DNA of 64,000 nt from AC-69 sp963751665 (GTDB taxonomy: Bacteria > Actinomycetota > UBA4738 > HRBIN12): positions 868,001 to 932,000 of the forward strand of contig CAVVVF010000001.1 of assembly GCA_963751665.1 (NCBI GenBank), read 5' to 3'. Positions 16,522 to 26,031 of the stretch are shown here, in pieces; the first letter of the stretch is position 1, and each line of letters opens with the position of its first letter. A program made the position numbers and the translations under genes. Below the pieces are notes generated by a model, which had not been told where the DNA came from, made no database searches, and saw nothing but the letters and a program-made list of their open reading frames with translations.

Positions 16522-18727
16522 ATGGCCGAACGATTCAGCTGCCCCTCCTGCGGGCACGAGAACGAGGCCGGCCAGCGCTTCTGCGGCTCCTGCGGCGGCC
16601 GGCTCGTGCTCACCTGCGAGGTCTGCGGGGGGGCCAACCCGCTCGACTCGAGGTTCTGCGGGAACTGCGGTGCGGACCTACTCGCATCGACGGCCTCGGA
16701 GCTGTCGGGAGAGGAGCGGCGTGTGATCACCGTCCTCTTCGCCGACCTCGTGGGGTTCACCTCGCGCGCCGAGCGGCTCGATCCAGAGGACGTCCGGGCG
16801 ATCCTCACCCCGTATTACGCCCGGCTTCGTCAGGAGATCGAGGCGTTCGGCGGGACCGTGGAGAAGTTCATCGGTGATGCCGTGATGGCGGTGTTCGGCG
16901 CCCCGGTGGCATACGGTGACGACCCCGAGAGGGCCGTACGCGCCGCTCTCCGGATCCGCGACACCGTCGGCGAGATGAACGCGGCCGATCCGGGACTCGA
17001 GCTTCAGCTGCGGATCGCCGTCAACACCGGGCGAGGCGATCGTCGCCCTCGGCGCGAGGCCCCGCGATGGAGAAGCGATGGTCGCGGGCGATGTCGTCAA
17101 CACGGCCGCGCGGCTGCAGACCGCGGCGCCGGTGGACACGGATCCTCGTCGGGGAGGAGACCTTCCGGAGCACAAGGTCCACGGTCGAGTACGAGCAGGT
17201 CGAGCCGATCGCCGCCAAGGGCAAGCAGGCTCCCGTCCTGGCGTGGCGAGCGCTTGCGGCGGCTCGCGCGCCCGGTGAGCGCAGGGCCTTGGGCGTCCCG
17301 ATGATCGGTCGAGAGGACGCGCTCTCGGCCGCTCCGCGAGATCTGGGAGCACGTCGTCGTCCACAGGTATCCGCACATCGTCACGGTCTTCGGCCCCGCC
17401 GGGGGTCGGGAAGTCCCGGCTCTCAACCGAGTTCGCCGCGGCGGTTGCGGCCAGCGGAGGGCAGACGATCAGGGGACGGTCGCTCCCCTACGGCGAGAGC
17501 GGCGCCTACGGAGCCTTCGCCCAACAGGTCAAGCAGGTGGCCGGCATCTTCGACAACGACCCGGCTTCCGCGGCGTGGGAGAAGCTCCATAAGTCCGTCG
17601 AGGCGTTCGTCGGGCCGCAGGAGGCAGACCAGGTTGCCTCGCACATCGCGACGTTGCTCGGCCTCGATGCGAACGGCGGAGCTGCCGCCGATCGCCACAT
17701 GCTCTTCCTCTCCGCGAGACGGCTCGTGGAAGCCATCGCGAACCAGCTACCGACCTTGCTCCTCTTCGAGGACCTGCACTGGGCCGACCCCAGCCTCCTC
17801 GATCTCCTGGAGCTCCTTGCGTCCCGCATCCGAGAGACGCCCTTGCTCATCCTGGCACTGGCCCGACCCGACCTCGTTGCCGACCGGCCGGGCTGGGGTG
17901 CCGGACTTCCCGCGTACACCTCGATGCCGCTCGAGCCGCTTGGGGAAGAGGACTCGAGGGACCTGGCCCGCCGGCTCCTCGCCCGCGCGTCCAGCGAGAC
18001 CACGGGGCCGGTCGCGGCCGAGCTGGCCGAGGCAGGTGAGGGGAACCCCTTGTTCATCGAGGAGCTGGTCGCCTCGCTCGCCGAACGAGCAACGCCCGAT
18101 ACGCAGGAGCTTCCCACGAGCATCCGGGGGATCGTCGCCGCTCGCCTCGACGCCCTTCCCCGCGCAGAGCGGTCCCTCCTGCTTCACGCGTCGGTGGTCG
18201 GCAAGATCTTCTGGAGCGGCGCGCTGGCGCGTTTCAGCCAGTTCGAGGACCGGCTGCCCCTGTTACTCGATTCGCTGGAGGGGCGAGATCTCATCCGGCG
18301 CGAGCCGGTCTCCCGGTTCCAGGGACAGCAGCAATTCAGGTTCAAGCACATGCTGATCCGTGATGTCGCATACGCCACCCTGCCGCGGGCCAGGCGACGC
18401 GAGGCCCATGCTTCGGTCGCGGCGTTTCTCGAGGAGGTATCGGCGGAGCGAGAATCCCCGGCGACCCTCGGCTACCACTGGCGTGAGGCCGGCGAGAACG
18501 AGCGAGCCGTCGAGTCCCTGCTCGCCGCCGCCGAGCAGGCCAGTCGGGGGTGGGCCAAGGAGGAAGCCATCAGGCTCTACAAGGAGGCGTTCGAACTCGT
18601 CCCGTCCGAGGACGAAGCGCGACGCCGCACGATCCGCATCCGATGGGCCGTCGCCGACCAGATGCTTTATCACGTGCCGGATGCGGAACGCCTCGCCCGG
18701 ACCCAGGATCAGCCGAGCGAGGAGTAG
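16522..18727 (+). pseudogene. Zinc-ribbon adenylate/guanylate cyclase with AAA ATPase domain (several frameshifts)
   Basis: Multi-domain signalling protein broken by about four single-base shifts near 17030, 17130, 17330 and 17400. Order: a double zinc ribbon (CPSCGHENEAGQRFCGSCG, then CEVCGG and CGNCG); a class III cyclase domain (VLFADLVGFTSRAERLDPED, with metal Asp residues, and GDVVNTAARLQ); a linker; and a STAND-type ATPase with a Walker A (GPAGVGKS once the frame is restored) and LLLFEDLHWADPSLLDL as Walker B. Helical repeats follow. It ends at about 735 residues, shorter than many relatives of 1000 or more. It may make cAMP for the neighbouring CNB protein. Confidence 0.8.
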
Positions 18728-18733
18728 GCTGAA

Positions 18734-19015
18734 TCAGAGCGGGAAGTCGTCCGGCGTGACGTCGCCGCCTATCTCGTACACCTCATTGACGACGTGATTT
18801 CCGAGAAGCTCGGCATGCGCGCGGACCATCTCCTCGCTCGGGGCCACGTAGACGCAGTAGGACTTCAGCGTCCCCTTCTTGTCCATGACCACGTGGCTGT
18901 GCTCCCAGACGATCTCGGGGAATTTCTCTGCGGCGATGCGCTTCGATCTCCGGCCGATCTCGGGCATCTCCTCTTGCCCGACGTCGTATGTCCGATCGAT
19001 CAGGTACTTGGGCAT
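18734..19015 (-). CDS. DUF4242 family protein
   Basis: Ninety-three-residue protein starting MPKYLIDRTYDVG and containing VWEHSHVVMDKKGTLKSYC and YVAPSEEMVRAHAELLG, typical of DUF4242 ferredoxin-like proteins, some described as nickel-responsive. ATG at 19015 is used; an in-frame start seven codons upstream is possible. No neighbour gives a functional hint. Confidence 0.75.
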   Translation of the reverse strand: MPKYLIDRTYDVGQEEMPEIGRRSKRIAAEKFPEIVWEHSHVVMDKKGTLKSYCVYVAPSEEMVRAHAELLGNHVVNEVYEIGGDVTPDDFPL

Positions 19016-19157
19016 CTTGACTCGCCCCTTCCGCAAGGTCGTCGCTCTCGGCGATTCTATACCGAGTGGTCACGGAGCCGATGGGCCAGTGCGATTCGGC
19101 CCGCCGCCGTTGGCCCTACGGGAGTAGCATGCACAAGAGAAGGGGAAGGAGGTCACC

Positions 19158-19844
19158 ATGTATGACGTGGAGGACCCCAGGAGGGAGGGGTACACCTCGC
19201 CGTGGGGCGGCGCGCCGGAGGCGCCCAGCGAGCCGGCGCCACCGCCGGCGCCCAGCGAGCCGGCGCCAGCGCCTGCGCCGTCCGCAGAGCCACCTCGGGA
19301 GAACGCCTGGGAACCCGTCGACCGGATCGCGGAGCGGGCGGGAGAGGTGGTCGGGACGGCCGCGGCCGAGGCCAAGAAGGTCGTGCGGAAGGCAGCCACG
19401 ACGGGGAAGAAGGTCACTACGCGGGCGCGCTCGACGGCGAAGAAGGCCGTCCGCAAGGCGCGGACCACCGCGAAGAAGGCCACCACAAGGGGCAAGAAGG
19501 CCGCGACACGCGGGGGCAAGACCCGCAAGAAGGTGACCAGGCGGGCCAGATCCACCGGCACGAAGGCCACCACCCGGGCCAGAGCCGGGGCCAAGAAGGT
19601 CACCAGACGGGCTCGCTCGACCGGGAAGAAGGCCACCACCCGAGCCAGGGCCGGGGCCAAGAAGGTCACCAGACGGGCTCGCTCGACCGGCAAGAAGGCC
19701 ACCACCCGGGCCAGAGCCGGGGCCAAGAAGGTCACCAGACGGGCTCGCTCGACCGGCAAGAAGGCCACCACCCGGGCCAGAGCCGGGGCCAAGAAGCGCA
19801 CCGCCCGGCCGGAAGACCACTGGCCGAAAGTCGACGACCCGTAG
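19158..19844 (+). CDS. Histone H1-like lysine/arginine-rich repeat protein
   Basis: Protein of 228 residues with two regions. Residues 1-70 are acidic/proline-rich (GAPEAPSEPAPPPAPSEPAP) ending in an amphipathic helix AERAGEVVGTAAAEAKKVV. From residue 70 on it is very basic, made of KKxxTRARST-type units, with four near-identical 22-residue copies of KKVTRRARSTGKKATTRARA followed by GA. This resembles histone-H1-like and AlaKRKT-type nucleoid proteins that coat DNA. AAGGAGGT sits six bases before the ATG. A role in DNA compaction is inferred from composition alone. Confidence 0.72.
   Translation: MYDVEDPRREGYTSPWGGAPEAPSEPAPPPAPSEPAPAPAPSAEPPRENAWEPVDRIAERAGEVVGTAAAEAKKVVRKAATTGKKVTTRARSTAKKAVRKARTTAKKATTRGKKAATRGGKTRKKVTRRARSTGTKATTRARAGAKKVTRRARSTGKKATTRARAGAKKVTRRARSTGKKATTRARAGAKKVTRRARSTGKKATTRARAGAKKRTARPEDHWPKVDDP
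19527..19790 (+). repeat. Four tandem 66-bp coding repeats
   Basis: Four in-frame copies begin at 19527, 19593, 19659 and 19725, each 66 bp encoding 22 residues. Copies two to four are nearly identical at DNA level, including synonymous sites, while copy one has more differences. This indicates recent duplication by slippage or unequal crossover, and the copy number may vary between strains. Confidence 0.9.
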
Positions 19845-19883
19845 GAAGTCGGCGGGTCGGCGGTAGAGCGGCCTGAGAAAATC

Positions 19884-19914
19884 GTGAGCGGCCCGCCGAA
19901 GGCGGGCCGCTCAC
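19884..19914 (-). terminator. Rho-independent terminator of the tRNA gene
   Basis: Perfect 14-bp inverted repeat GTGAGCGGCCCGCC / GGCGGGCCGCTCAC with a 3-nt loop. On the minus strand it is followed by GATTTT, and it begins 6 bp past the tRNA 3' end. It could also stop the rightward histone-like transcript. Confidence 0.82.
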
Positions 19915-19919
19915 CCTTG

Positions 19920-19993
19920 TCGCGGGGACGGGATTTGAACCCGTGACCTCTGGGTTATGAGCCCAGCGAGCTACCGGACTGCTCCACCCCGCA
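19920..19993 (-). tRNA. Initiator tRNA-fMet (CAT)
   Basis: Folds as a 74-nt tRNA with anticodon CAT in GGGCTCATAACCC. Three consecutive G-C pairs in the anticodon stem (TGGG/CCCA) and the GGAGCAG...GTAGCTC D-arm are initiator hallmarks. The acceptor stem pairs GCGGGG with CCCCGC. Positions 1 and 72 are U and G, a weak pair rather than Watson-Crick, consistent with formylation. The CCA end is not encoded. Confidence 0.95.
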
Positions 19994-19998
19994 GACCG

Positions 19999-20027
19999 AT
20001 GCTAGCAACCCCCGCACTGGGCGCCAA
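19999..20027 (-). promoter_or_regulatory. Promoter of tRNA-fMet
   Basis: On the minus strand TTGGCG, a 17-bp spacer and TAGCAT end five bases before the mature tRNA 5' end, placing the start site at or next to the tRNA. Spacing and sequence are close to the housekeeping consensus. Confidence 0.62.
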
Positions 20028-20118
20028 GCCCTTTCGCGCGCGGCGAGACCTCCAACCTTCACACATCGTTAACTCGGCGGAGGCTTCGCCCCTGACCCCG
20101 GCCGGTACTCTCGGAGAC

Positions 20119-20580
20119 ATGGACCGACCGATCGGCATCCCCACCAACCTGACCGACGAGTCGCCCCGGAGGGCCGTGCTCGCGCTCGTCGCTCACGACG
20201 AGAAGAAGGACGACCTCCTGCGCCTGGTCAAGCGGTATCGCTCCAGCCTGGCCCGGCTGCACCTGTTGGCCACGTCCCACACCGGGACCCTCCTCTCCGA
20301 GGAGCTGGGCCTTCCCGTCGAGCGCTTCCGGAGCGGCCCCGAAGGCGGCGACATGCAGATCGGCGCGCGGATCGTCCAGGGCGACGTGGACGCGGTCGTG
20401 TTCCTCCGCGATCCCCTCACAGCTCATCCCCACGAGCCGGACATCCAGGCGCTCCTCAAGGTCTGCGACGTCCACGGGGTCCCGGTGGCCACCAACCTCG
20501 CATCGGCCGAGATCCTGCTCCGGTCGCTGTCGCAGGCCATCTGGTGGGGCCGGGACGCCGCGGCCGCATCCCACGCGTAG
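20119..20580 (+). CDS. mgsA: Methylglyoxal synthase
   Basis: Enzyme that converts dihydroxyacetone phosphate to methylglyoxal and phosphate, a bypass of lower glycolysis. The 153-residue protein has VALVAHDEKKDDL at its N-terminus, the phosphate-binding LLATSHTG, and the catalytic block GGDMQIGARIVQGDVDAV followed by FLRDPLTAHPHEPDI, with the catalytic Asp in GGDMQIG and the substrate His in HPHEPD. ATG at 20119 fits the family start. It is apparently monocistronic. Confidence 0.95.
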   Translation: MDRPIGIPTNLTDESPRRAVLALVAHDEKKDDLLRLVKRYRSSLARLHLLATSHTGTLLSEELGLPVERFRSGPEGGDMQIGARIVQGDVDAVVFLRDPLTAHPHEPDIQALLKVCDVHGVPVATNLASAEILLRSLSQAIWWGRDAAAASHA

Positions 20581-20604
20581 GACTCCGGGCCACCCTTCGG
20601 AGGC

Positions 20605-23523
20605 TCAGCCGGACGGGCTCGGTGTGGGCGAAGCCGGCGATGGGGTTGGCGAGGCCGGCGATGGTGTCGGCGACGGCGAAGGCGACGGCGAGCCCGTCGC
20701 GCTCCTCGAGGCCAGCTGCTCGGCCCGGCGGATGGCCGCCTGGGCCGCGTTCACCTCGGCCTGGTAGGTCGCGAGGTTGCCGGCCTTGAGCGCCGCGTCG
20801 GCCGCGGCGAAGTGGTTCAGGGCCTGTTGCAGAAGCTGCGCGATCTGCCGCTGGACGTTTCCACCTGGCGTCGGCCCGCCGCCGCTCGGCGGCGGGATGA
20901 CCGTCGCGCCGAACGAGTCGTTCAGGGCCTGGGTCAGCGTGCTGCCCAAACCGACGTCCCCACCGTTCGCCACCAGGACCCGCTTGAGCTCAGGGATGGA
21001 GGTCTGCTGCGCCGACCGAACGTACACCGGCTGGACGTAGAGGAGGCCGTTCGCGATCGGGATGATCAGGAAATCCCCGAACTTGATCTCCGAGCCGGTG
21101 CTGCCGAACAGGGTCTGGTCGGCAGAGAACCTCGGGTCCTGGCGCATCCTGGCGAACACCTGCGACGGCCCGTCCACGTTCTGGCCGGGCGGGAACTCGT
21201 ACGCGACGATCTTCCCGTAGTCCGGACCGGCGTCGGACTTGGCCGCCATCCACGCCACCACGTTCTGACGCCCCTCCGGGTTGAACGGCAGGACCAGCAC
21301 GAACGATTCCTGCGCCTCGCCGGGCAGGCGCATGAGCAGGTAGTACGGACGAATCGGGACGTTCACGTTGCTGCCGGTGTTCGCAGGGATCGTGGGGTCG
21401 AATGGAATCTGCCAGAAGTCCTGCTTCTGGTAGAAGACGCTCGCCTCCGTGACGTGATAGTTGGCGAACTGGGAAGCCTGCACCTGGAACAGGTTCTCCG
21501 GGTAGCGGAAGTGGGCGGCCAGCTCCGGAGGGGCCTGGTCGATCGGCGTGAACAGCTCGGGGAAGGCGTTCTCCCACACCTTGATGATCGGGTCCGTCGT
21601 GTCGGCGACGTAATAGGTCATCGTGCCGTCGTAGGCGTCCACGACCACCTTGACCGAGTTGCGGATGTAGTTCGCCGTCCCGTGCAGCCCGCTCTGGCCC
21701 GCGTCGACCGGCGTGGCCTGGTCCAGGGCGACCTCCTGTGAGTACGGATACCCGCTGGTCGACGTGTAGGCGTCCCAGATCCATTTCACCCGGCCGTCGA
21801 CGATGGCCGCATACGGATCGGAGTCGAACGTGAGGAACGGCGCGGCCTTGGGCACCCGGTCCTGGATGTCCCGGAAGATCAGGATCCGCGAGTTGTCCTG
21901 GATGAGCCCGGAGATCAGCAGGTTGACGTCGCGGAACCGCCAGGCGAACAGGGACCGCTTGAGGAGTCCGCCGATGGGGATGCCGCCCTTCCCCTCGTAG
22001 GTGCTGGAGATCTGCTGGCTGCTGCCCTCGGTCGCCGCGTAGTCCAGCTCCTGGGTCCCGGTGTTCGTCACGACGAACGGGGCGGCGGCCCTGTTCTCCC
22101 CGTAGTAGATCCGGGGCTGCACGTCGAGGGGCGGTTGGCCCACCGGGGGGATGTCCGACAGCGTGAACTGCGGCGCGCCCTCGGCGGTGGCCGTGTTCAC
22201 GGGGGCCGCGACGGCGCCGAAGCCATGGGTGTACACGAGGTGCTTGTTCTGCCAGGTGGCGCCGCCGCCGGGGATCGTGTCCTGGTTCACCTCACGGGCC
22301 GACAGCATGACCACCCGTCGTTGGCCGTTCAGGTCGTACCGGTCGACGTCCACGTCCTGGAACACGTAGTACTGGCGGATCCGTTGGAGGGACTCGAAGT
22401 TCTCCCGAAGGATGTCGGGCCGCCACAGCCGGATGTTGGACACGGTGGCCGCGTTCGCCTCCACCTGCTGCGGGGTCACGGTGGCCGCGACCGTGTGTTG
22501 TTGCGCCTGGATCGTGTCCAGGCCGAACGCCGCGCGGGTGGCCGCGATGTTGCGGTCGATGTACGGGCGCTCGCGTTGGAGCTCCTGCGGCCCCACCTGG
22601 AACCGCTGGACGAACGCCGGATACGCGGCGCCGGCGGTGATCGACACCAGTGCCAGGAGGCCGAGGGCGATGACCGGGATGGCCCACCCCCGCATCCGGA
22701 TGTTCACCAGGAACAGGATCGCGCACGCGACGGCGATGAACGTCAGGATGCGAAGCGCCGGAAGCTGCGCCTTCACATCGGTGAACGAGGCGCCTTCCAC
22801 CACGCCCCGTCGCGAGGTCAGCAGGTCGAACGTTCCGAGGTAGTACCCCCACGCCTTCGTCAGCACGATCAGCCCGAGCAGGACCGACAGGTGCGCCTTG
22901 ACCTGCGGCGTGACCTTCTCGGTGAACGCGGGGGCCTGGGGCCTGATCCCGCCCCACAGGTAGTGGGCGACGGCCGTGATGAACGTGATCCCGACGAAGG
23001 AGGAGAACAGCCATCCCTGGACGAACTCCAGCCACGGGAGGCCGAAGACGTAGAACGCCGGATCCCGGTGGAACAGTGGGTCCGTCGAGCCGAACGTGAC
23101 GCCGGAGGAGTTGCGCCACAACAGGAACGTCTTCCACTGGGTGGTCACGCCCAGGCCGACGAACAGGGCGATGACGCCCGCGATCACCGGGAGCAGCCAC
23201 CAGGCGTACGGCTCGAACGCCAGCCGGTAGCGCTCGATCACCTCCTGCTCGGGGCCGATGGCCCGGTAGCTCGGGGTGAGGAGCCGGACGATCAGAAGGT
23301 TGGCGTACAGGATGGCGAAGAAGGCGGCCCCGAAGATCAGCCCCAAGGCGACCTTGGTCCGAAGGACCGTCCAGAAGACCTGGCTGAAGCCGACCTCTCG
23401 GAACCACAACAGGTCCACGAAGAACCCGGAAAGCGCGGTGAGGCCCACCAGGAGCAGCACGATCGCGACCCCGACGATGATCAGCCACCGTCGGCCGCGA
23501 CCGCCTTGCATGACGCGCGCCAC
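20605..23523 (-). CDS. UPF0182 family large membrane protein
   Basis: Intact 972-residue protein of the UPF0182 (COG1615) family found mainly in actinobacteria. About seven transmembrane helices lie in residues 12-300, followed by a large extracytoplasmic region with family motifs such as DVDRYDLNGQRRVVMLSARE, WQNKHLVYTHGFG and ARMRQDPRFSADQTLFG. A C-terminal helical segment and a Ser-Pro-Thr tail end it. Its function is unknown. The start is GTG at 23523, with ATG at 23511 as alternative. Together with the following PDZ-Lon gene it reproduces an actinobacterial gene order. Confidence 0.93.
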   Translation of the reverse strand: MARVMQGGRGRRWLIIVGVAIVLLLVGLTALSGFFVDLLWFREVGFSQVFWTVLRTKVALGLIFGAAFFAILYANLLIVRLLTPSYRAIGPEQEVIERYRLAFEPYAWWLLPVIAGVIALFVGLGVTTQWKTFLLWRNSSGVTFGSTDPLFHRDPAFYVFGLPWLEFVQGWLFSSFVGITFITAVAHYLWGGIRPQAPAFTEKVTPQVKAHLSVLLGLIVLTKAWGYYLGTFDLLTSRRGVVEGASFTDVKAQLPALRILTFIAVACAILFLVNIRMRGWAIPVIALGLLALVSITAGAAYPAFVQRFQVGPQELQRERPYIDRNIAATRAAFGLDTIQAQQHTVAATVTPQQVEANAATVSNIRLWRPDILRENFESLQRIRQYYVFQDVDVDRYDLNGQRRVVMLSAREVNQDTIPGGGATWQNKHLVYTHGFGAVAAPVNTATAEGAPQFTLSDIPPVGQPPLDVQPRIYYGENRAAAPFVVTNTGTQELDYAATEGSSQQISSTYEGKGGIPIGGLLKRSLFAWRFRDVNLLISGLIQDNSRILIFRDIQDRVPKAAPFLTFDSDPYAAIVDGRVKWIWDAYTSTSGYPYSQEVALDQATPVDAGQSGLHGTANYIRNSVKVVVDAYDGTMTYYVADTTDPIIKVWENAFPELFTPIDQAPPELAAHFRYPENLFQVQASQFANYHVTEASVFYQKQDFWQIPFDPTIPANTGSNVNVPIRPYYLLMRLPGEAQESFVLVLPFNPEGRQNVVAWMAAKSDAGPDYGKIVAYEFPPGQNVDGPSQVFARMRQDPRFSADQTLFGSTGSEIKFGDFLIIPIANGLLYVQPVYVRSAQQTSIPELKRVLVANGGDVGLGSTLTQALNDSFGATVIPPPSGGGPTPGGNVQRQIAQLLQQALNHFAAADAALKAGNLATYQAEVNAAQAAIRRAEQLASRSATGSPSPSPSPTPSPASPTPSPASPTPSPSG

Positions 23524-23587
23524 ACCCGACCTTTCCGCTCCGGGAACGCGTCAGACTATCACCGAGGCTCCTCCCGGGCGGGCGCGA

Positions 23588-24575
23588 TCACGGTCCTCGT
23601 TCCAGGTAGTCCACCGCATCCTGGAACGATGCGACCGGCACGAGGTCCATCCCATCGCCTCCCGCCGATCTCGCCGCGGTGAGGTTGCCTTCGGGGACGA
23701 GGAACACCGACGCTCCGGCATGCTCCGCGGCCACGACCTTCTCCTCGATGCCGCCGATCGGGTAGACCGTGCCGTCCAACCCGATCTGTCCCGTACCGGC
23801 GATGGTCCGGCCGGCGGTCAGGTCGCCCGGGGTGAGGAGGTCGTACAGCCCGAGGGCCCACATCAGCCCGGCCGACGGACCCCCGACGTCGCCGCTCTCG
23901 ATCCGCACGCCGAACGGGAAGTTCGAGATGAGCGACACCCCGACCAGCGGCTCGTTCTTCACGCCACAGGGCGCTCGAACCAGGTCGACCTTCTGCCGCT
24001 CCCCGCCCGCCCGGATGTCGAACGTGAGCGTCGATCCTGAGGGCGCGGATTCGATGAGCCTGCTGGCTTGGGCCGCGCCGCCGATCGCCTTGCCGTCGAT
24101 CGCCTGGATCAGGTCACCGGGGTACAGCACCCCGTCGGCCGCGCAGCCCGCGACCACGCCCTCGACCAGCGCCCCGGGGCGGTGCTCCTTGGGGTAGCCG
24201 GTGAGATCCGACAGCGCCACGTGAGGTCGCGTCGAGCTTGCTCTGGTCCATCTCCGAGATGGCCCGCTGGTGCTCCTCGGTCTGGGTCTCGCCAGGCGAG
24301 AACAGGTCCTTCCTGGGCACGACGGCCTGGTCCGGATCGAGCCAGGCGAGGAGCGCACCGAGCCCCGTGAGCTGCCGGAACCGCACCGAGGTCATCACGA
24401 AGCGCCCGGACGATGCGTACTCCGGGTGCCCGCTCACCCGGATGAGCGGCTCGACCTCCCTGGCCGGGCCGGGCCCGAGCGAATACAGCGGGAGCCACAC
24501 CGTCCCCGAGAGGACGAACGCGGCGGCCAGCGCCAGGATCAGGCCGATCTTGATGAGGCGCTTTGCGGCCGGCAT
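23588..24575 (-). CDS. PDZ and Lon-type protease domain protein, YlbL-like (one frameshift)
   Basis: Membrane-anchored protease homologue. An N-terminal transmembrane helix (LIKIGLILALAAAFVLSG) is followed by a region with SLGPGPAREVEPLI, then a PDZ domain (DGVLYPGDLIQAIDGK), then an S16 domain with the catalytic serine in GDVGGPSAGLMWAL and lysine in IGGIEEKVVAA. A single frameshift near 24225, between LDAT and ALSDLTGYP, separates the two conserved halves; removing one base restores the reading frame. Relatives process membrane or secreted proteins. Confidence 0.85.
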
Positions 24576-24651
24576 CGGCTTCCCATGCTACGGGCGCCGC
24601 ATGCGCGCGAGGGGGAACCGGAGGGTCTACGCTCTCGTCGGAAGGTCGCTG

Positions 24652-25017
24652 ATGAACCCCGTGGCCATCATCGGAATCGCCCTCGGCGTGGGCCTGATCG
24701 CCTACGCGCTGTCGCTCCGCAGCGACGACGACCTGCTTCTCGCCGAGCGAGTCGGGCCGGATCGTCCCAAGACGGGAAGGCGCCGGCGTGAAGAAGAACC
24801 GCGGGCCGTGGGGTTCGGGCCCGGCGAGGATGCGGCTCCCGCCGACTCGTTCGCCTACGTGCCGGTGATCACGACCCCGGCCACCCTTCGCACCCGGCTC
24901 ATGGGTCTCGGCGGCCTGATCATGTTGGTGGTGATGTCCGCGGCGGTCCTGGCCCTGGCCATCTACCAGGCCGGGCACGTCATCAACCAGACCCTGGCGC
25001 GGTTCCTGGGCAAGTGA
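24652..25017 (+). CDS. Small membrane protein
   Basis: About 121 residues with two transmembrane helices: NPVAIIGIALGVGLIAYALS at the start and GGLIMLVVMSAAVLALAIYQ near the end, with a charged Arg/Glu-rich linker between. ATG at 24652 has GAAGG upstream; an ATG at 24601 would add 17 residues. No family is recognised. It may be related to small type-II-secretion-like or divisome-associated proteins, but nothing decides this. Confidence 0.6.
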   Translation: MNPVAIIGIALGVGLIAYALSLRSDDDLLLAERVGPDRPKTGRRRREEEPRAVGFGPGEDAAPADSFAYVPVITTPATLRTRLMGLGGLIMLVVMSAAVLALAIYQAGHVINQTLARFLGK

Positions 25018-25023
25018 TACCGG

Positions 25024-26031
25024 TCAGCGCCGCCTGACCAGCTGGAACGAGCTTCGATACTCATCCAGGTGGTCAAGCATGGCCCCCGCTCCCAGGGCGA
25101 CCGTCTCGAGCGGCCGCTCCGTGAGGTGCACGGGGACCTCGCACTCCTGCGCGATGAGCAGGTCCATCCCCCGGAGGAGACCGCCCCCTCCGGTCAGGAA
25201 CATGCCGGTCTCCAGGACGTCGTGGGTGAGCTCTGGCGGGGCCTCCGCCAGGGTTTGTCGCGCCGCGTCCACGATGGTCTGGACCGGCTCGGCCATGGCC
25301 TGGCGGATCTCGTCCTCGGTGACTCGAACCTTCCTCGGCGCGCCGCTCGCGATCTCCCGGCCGGTGACCACGGCGGACCGCCGGTCCGGCGTGGGGAAAG
25401 CCGCCCCGATGGCCACCTTCAGCTCCTCGGCCGCCCGCTCCCCGATGGCCACGCCGTACCGCGCGCGGAAGTGGTCCCGGATGGCCGCGTCCATGTCGAA
25501 CCCACCGGTCCGAACGGAGCGGCCGCTCACGACGCCGCCCATCGAGACCACGGCCATCTCGGTGGTCCCGCCCCCGATGTCGATGATGAGGTTGCCGACT
25601 GGCTCGTGGATCGGCAGCCCGGCCCCGATGGCCGCGGCCAAGCCCTCCTCGACCAGCACGGGGTTGCGTCCGCCGGCGAACCGAACAGCCTCCCGGACGG
25701 CTCGAAGCTCGACCGGGCTGCTCTCGGAGGAGACCGAGACCACGACCCGCGGCTTGGGGAACCTCGGCACGCCGATCTTTCTGAGCACGAGCGCGATCAT
25801 CTGCTGCGTCATGTCGAACTCCGTCATGACCCCGTGGCGGAGGGGCCGCACGACCGACCGATTCCCGGAGGGCCCCCCGAGCATCTGCCAGGCTTCGGCT
25901 CCCGCGAACTCGACCTTCCCCGTGGATCCGTTCAAGGCGATGACGGTCGGCTCGTTGAACACGATCCCCTCGCCTTGCCGGTACACGAGCGTGTTGGCCG
26001 TCCCGAGGTCGATCGCGATCTCGCGTGCCAC
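25024..26031 (-). CDS. mreB: MreB-like actin homologue
   Basis: Rod-shape-determining actin-family ATPase of 335 residues. Phosphate 1 motif IAIDLGTANTLVY starts the protein, followed by EPTVIALN, EEGLAAAIGAGLPI, phosphate 2 IIDIGGGTTEMAVVSMGG, and the adenosine motif LTGGGGLLRGMD. In relatives MreB filaments guide lateral wall synthesis. No mreC or mreD follows; instead the GTG start overlaps the TAG stop of moaE by one base. It could be a second MreB copy. Confidence 0.92.
   Translation of the reverse strand: MAREIAIDLGTANTLVYRQGEGIVFNEPTVIALNGSTGKVEFAGAEAWQMLGGPSGNRSVVRPLRHGVMTEFDMTQQMIALVLRKIGVPRFPKPRVVVSVSSESSPVELRAVREAVRFAGGRNPVLVEEGLAAAIGAGLPIHEPVGNLIIDIGGGTTEMAVVSMGGVVSGRSVRTGGFDMDAAIRDHFRARYGVAIGERAAEELKVAIGAAFPTPDRRSAVVTGREIASGAPRKVRVTEDEIRQAMAEPVQTIVDAARQTLAEAPPELTHDVLETGMFLTGGGGLLRGMDLLIAQECEVPVHLTERPLETVALGAGAMLDHLDEYRSSFQLVRRR

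Noticed and set aside
19527..19790. A CRISPR-like array from the regular 66-bp periodicity
   Set aside because: The repeats are contiguous with no spacers, are in frame, and encode a conserved 22-residue basic unit.
24238..24651. An N-terminal extension of the small membrane protein at 24652
   Set aside because: The extension is antisense to the YlbL-like protease gene and has no start signal; ATG 24652 with GAAGG upstream is preferred.
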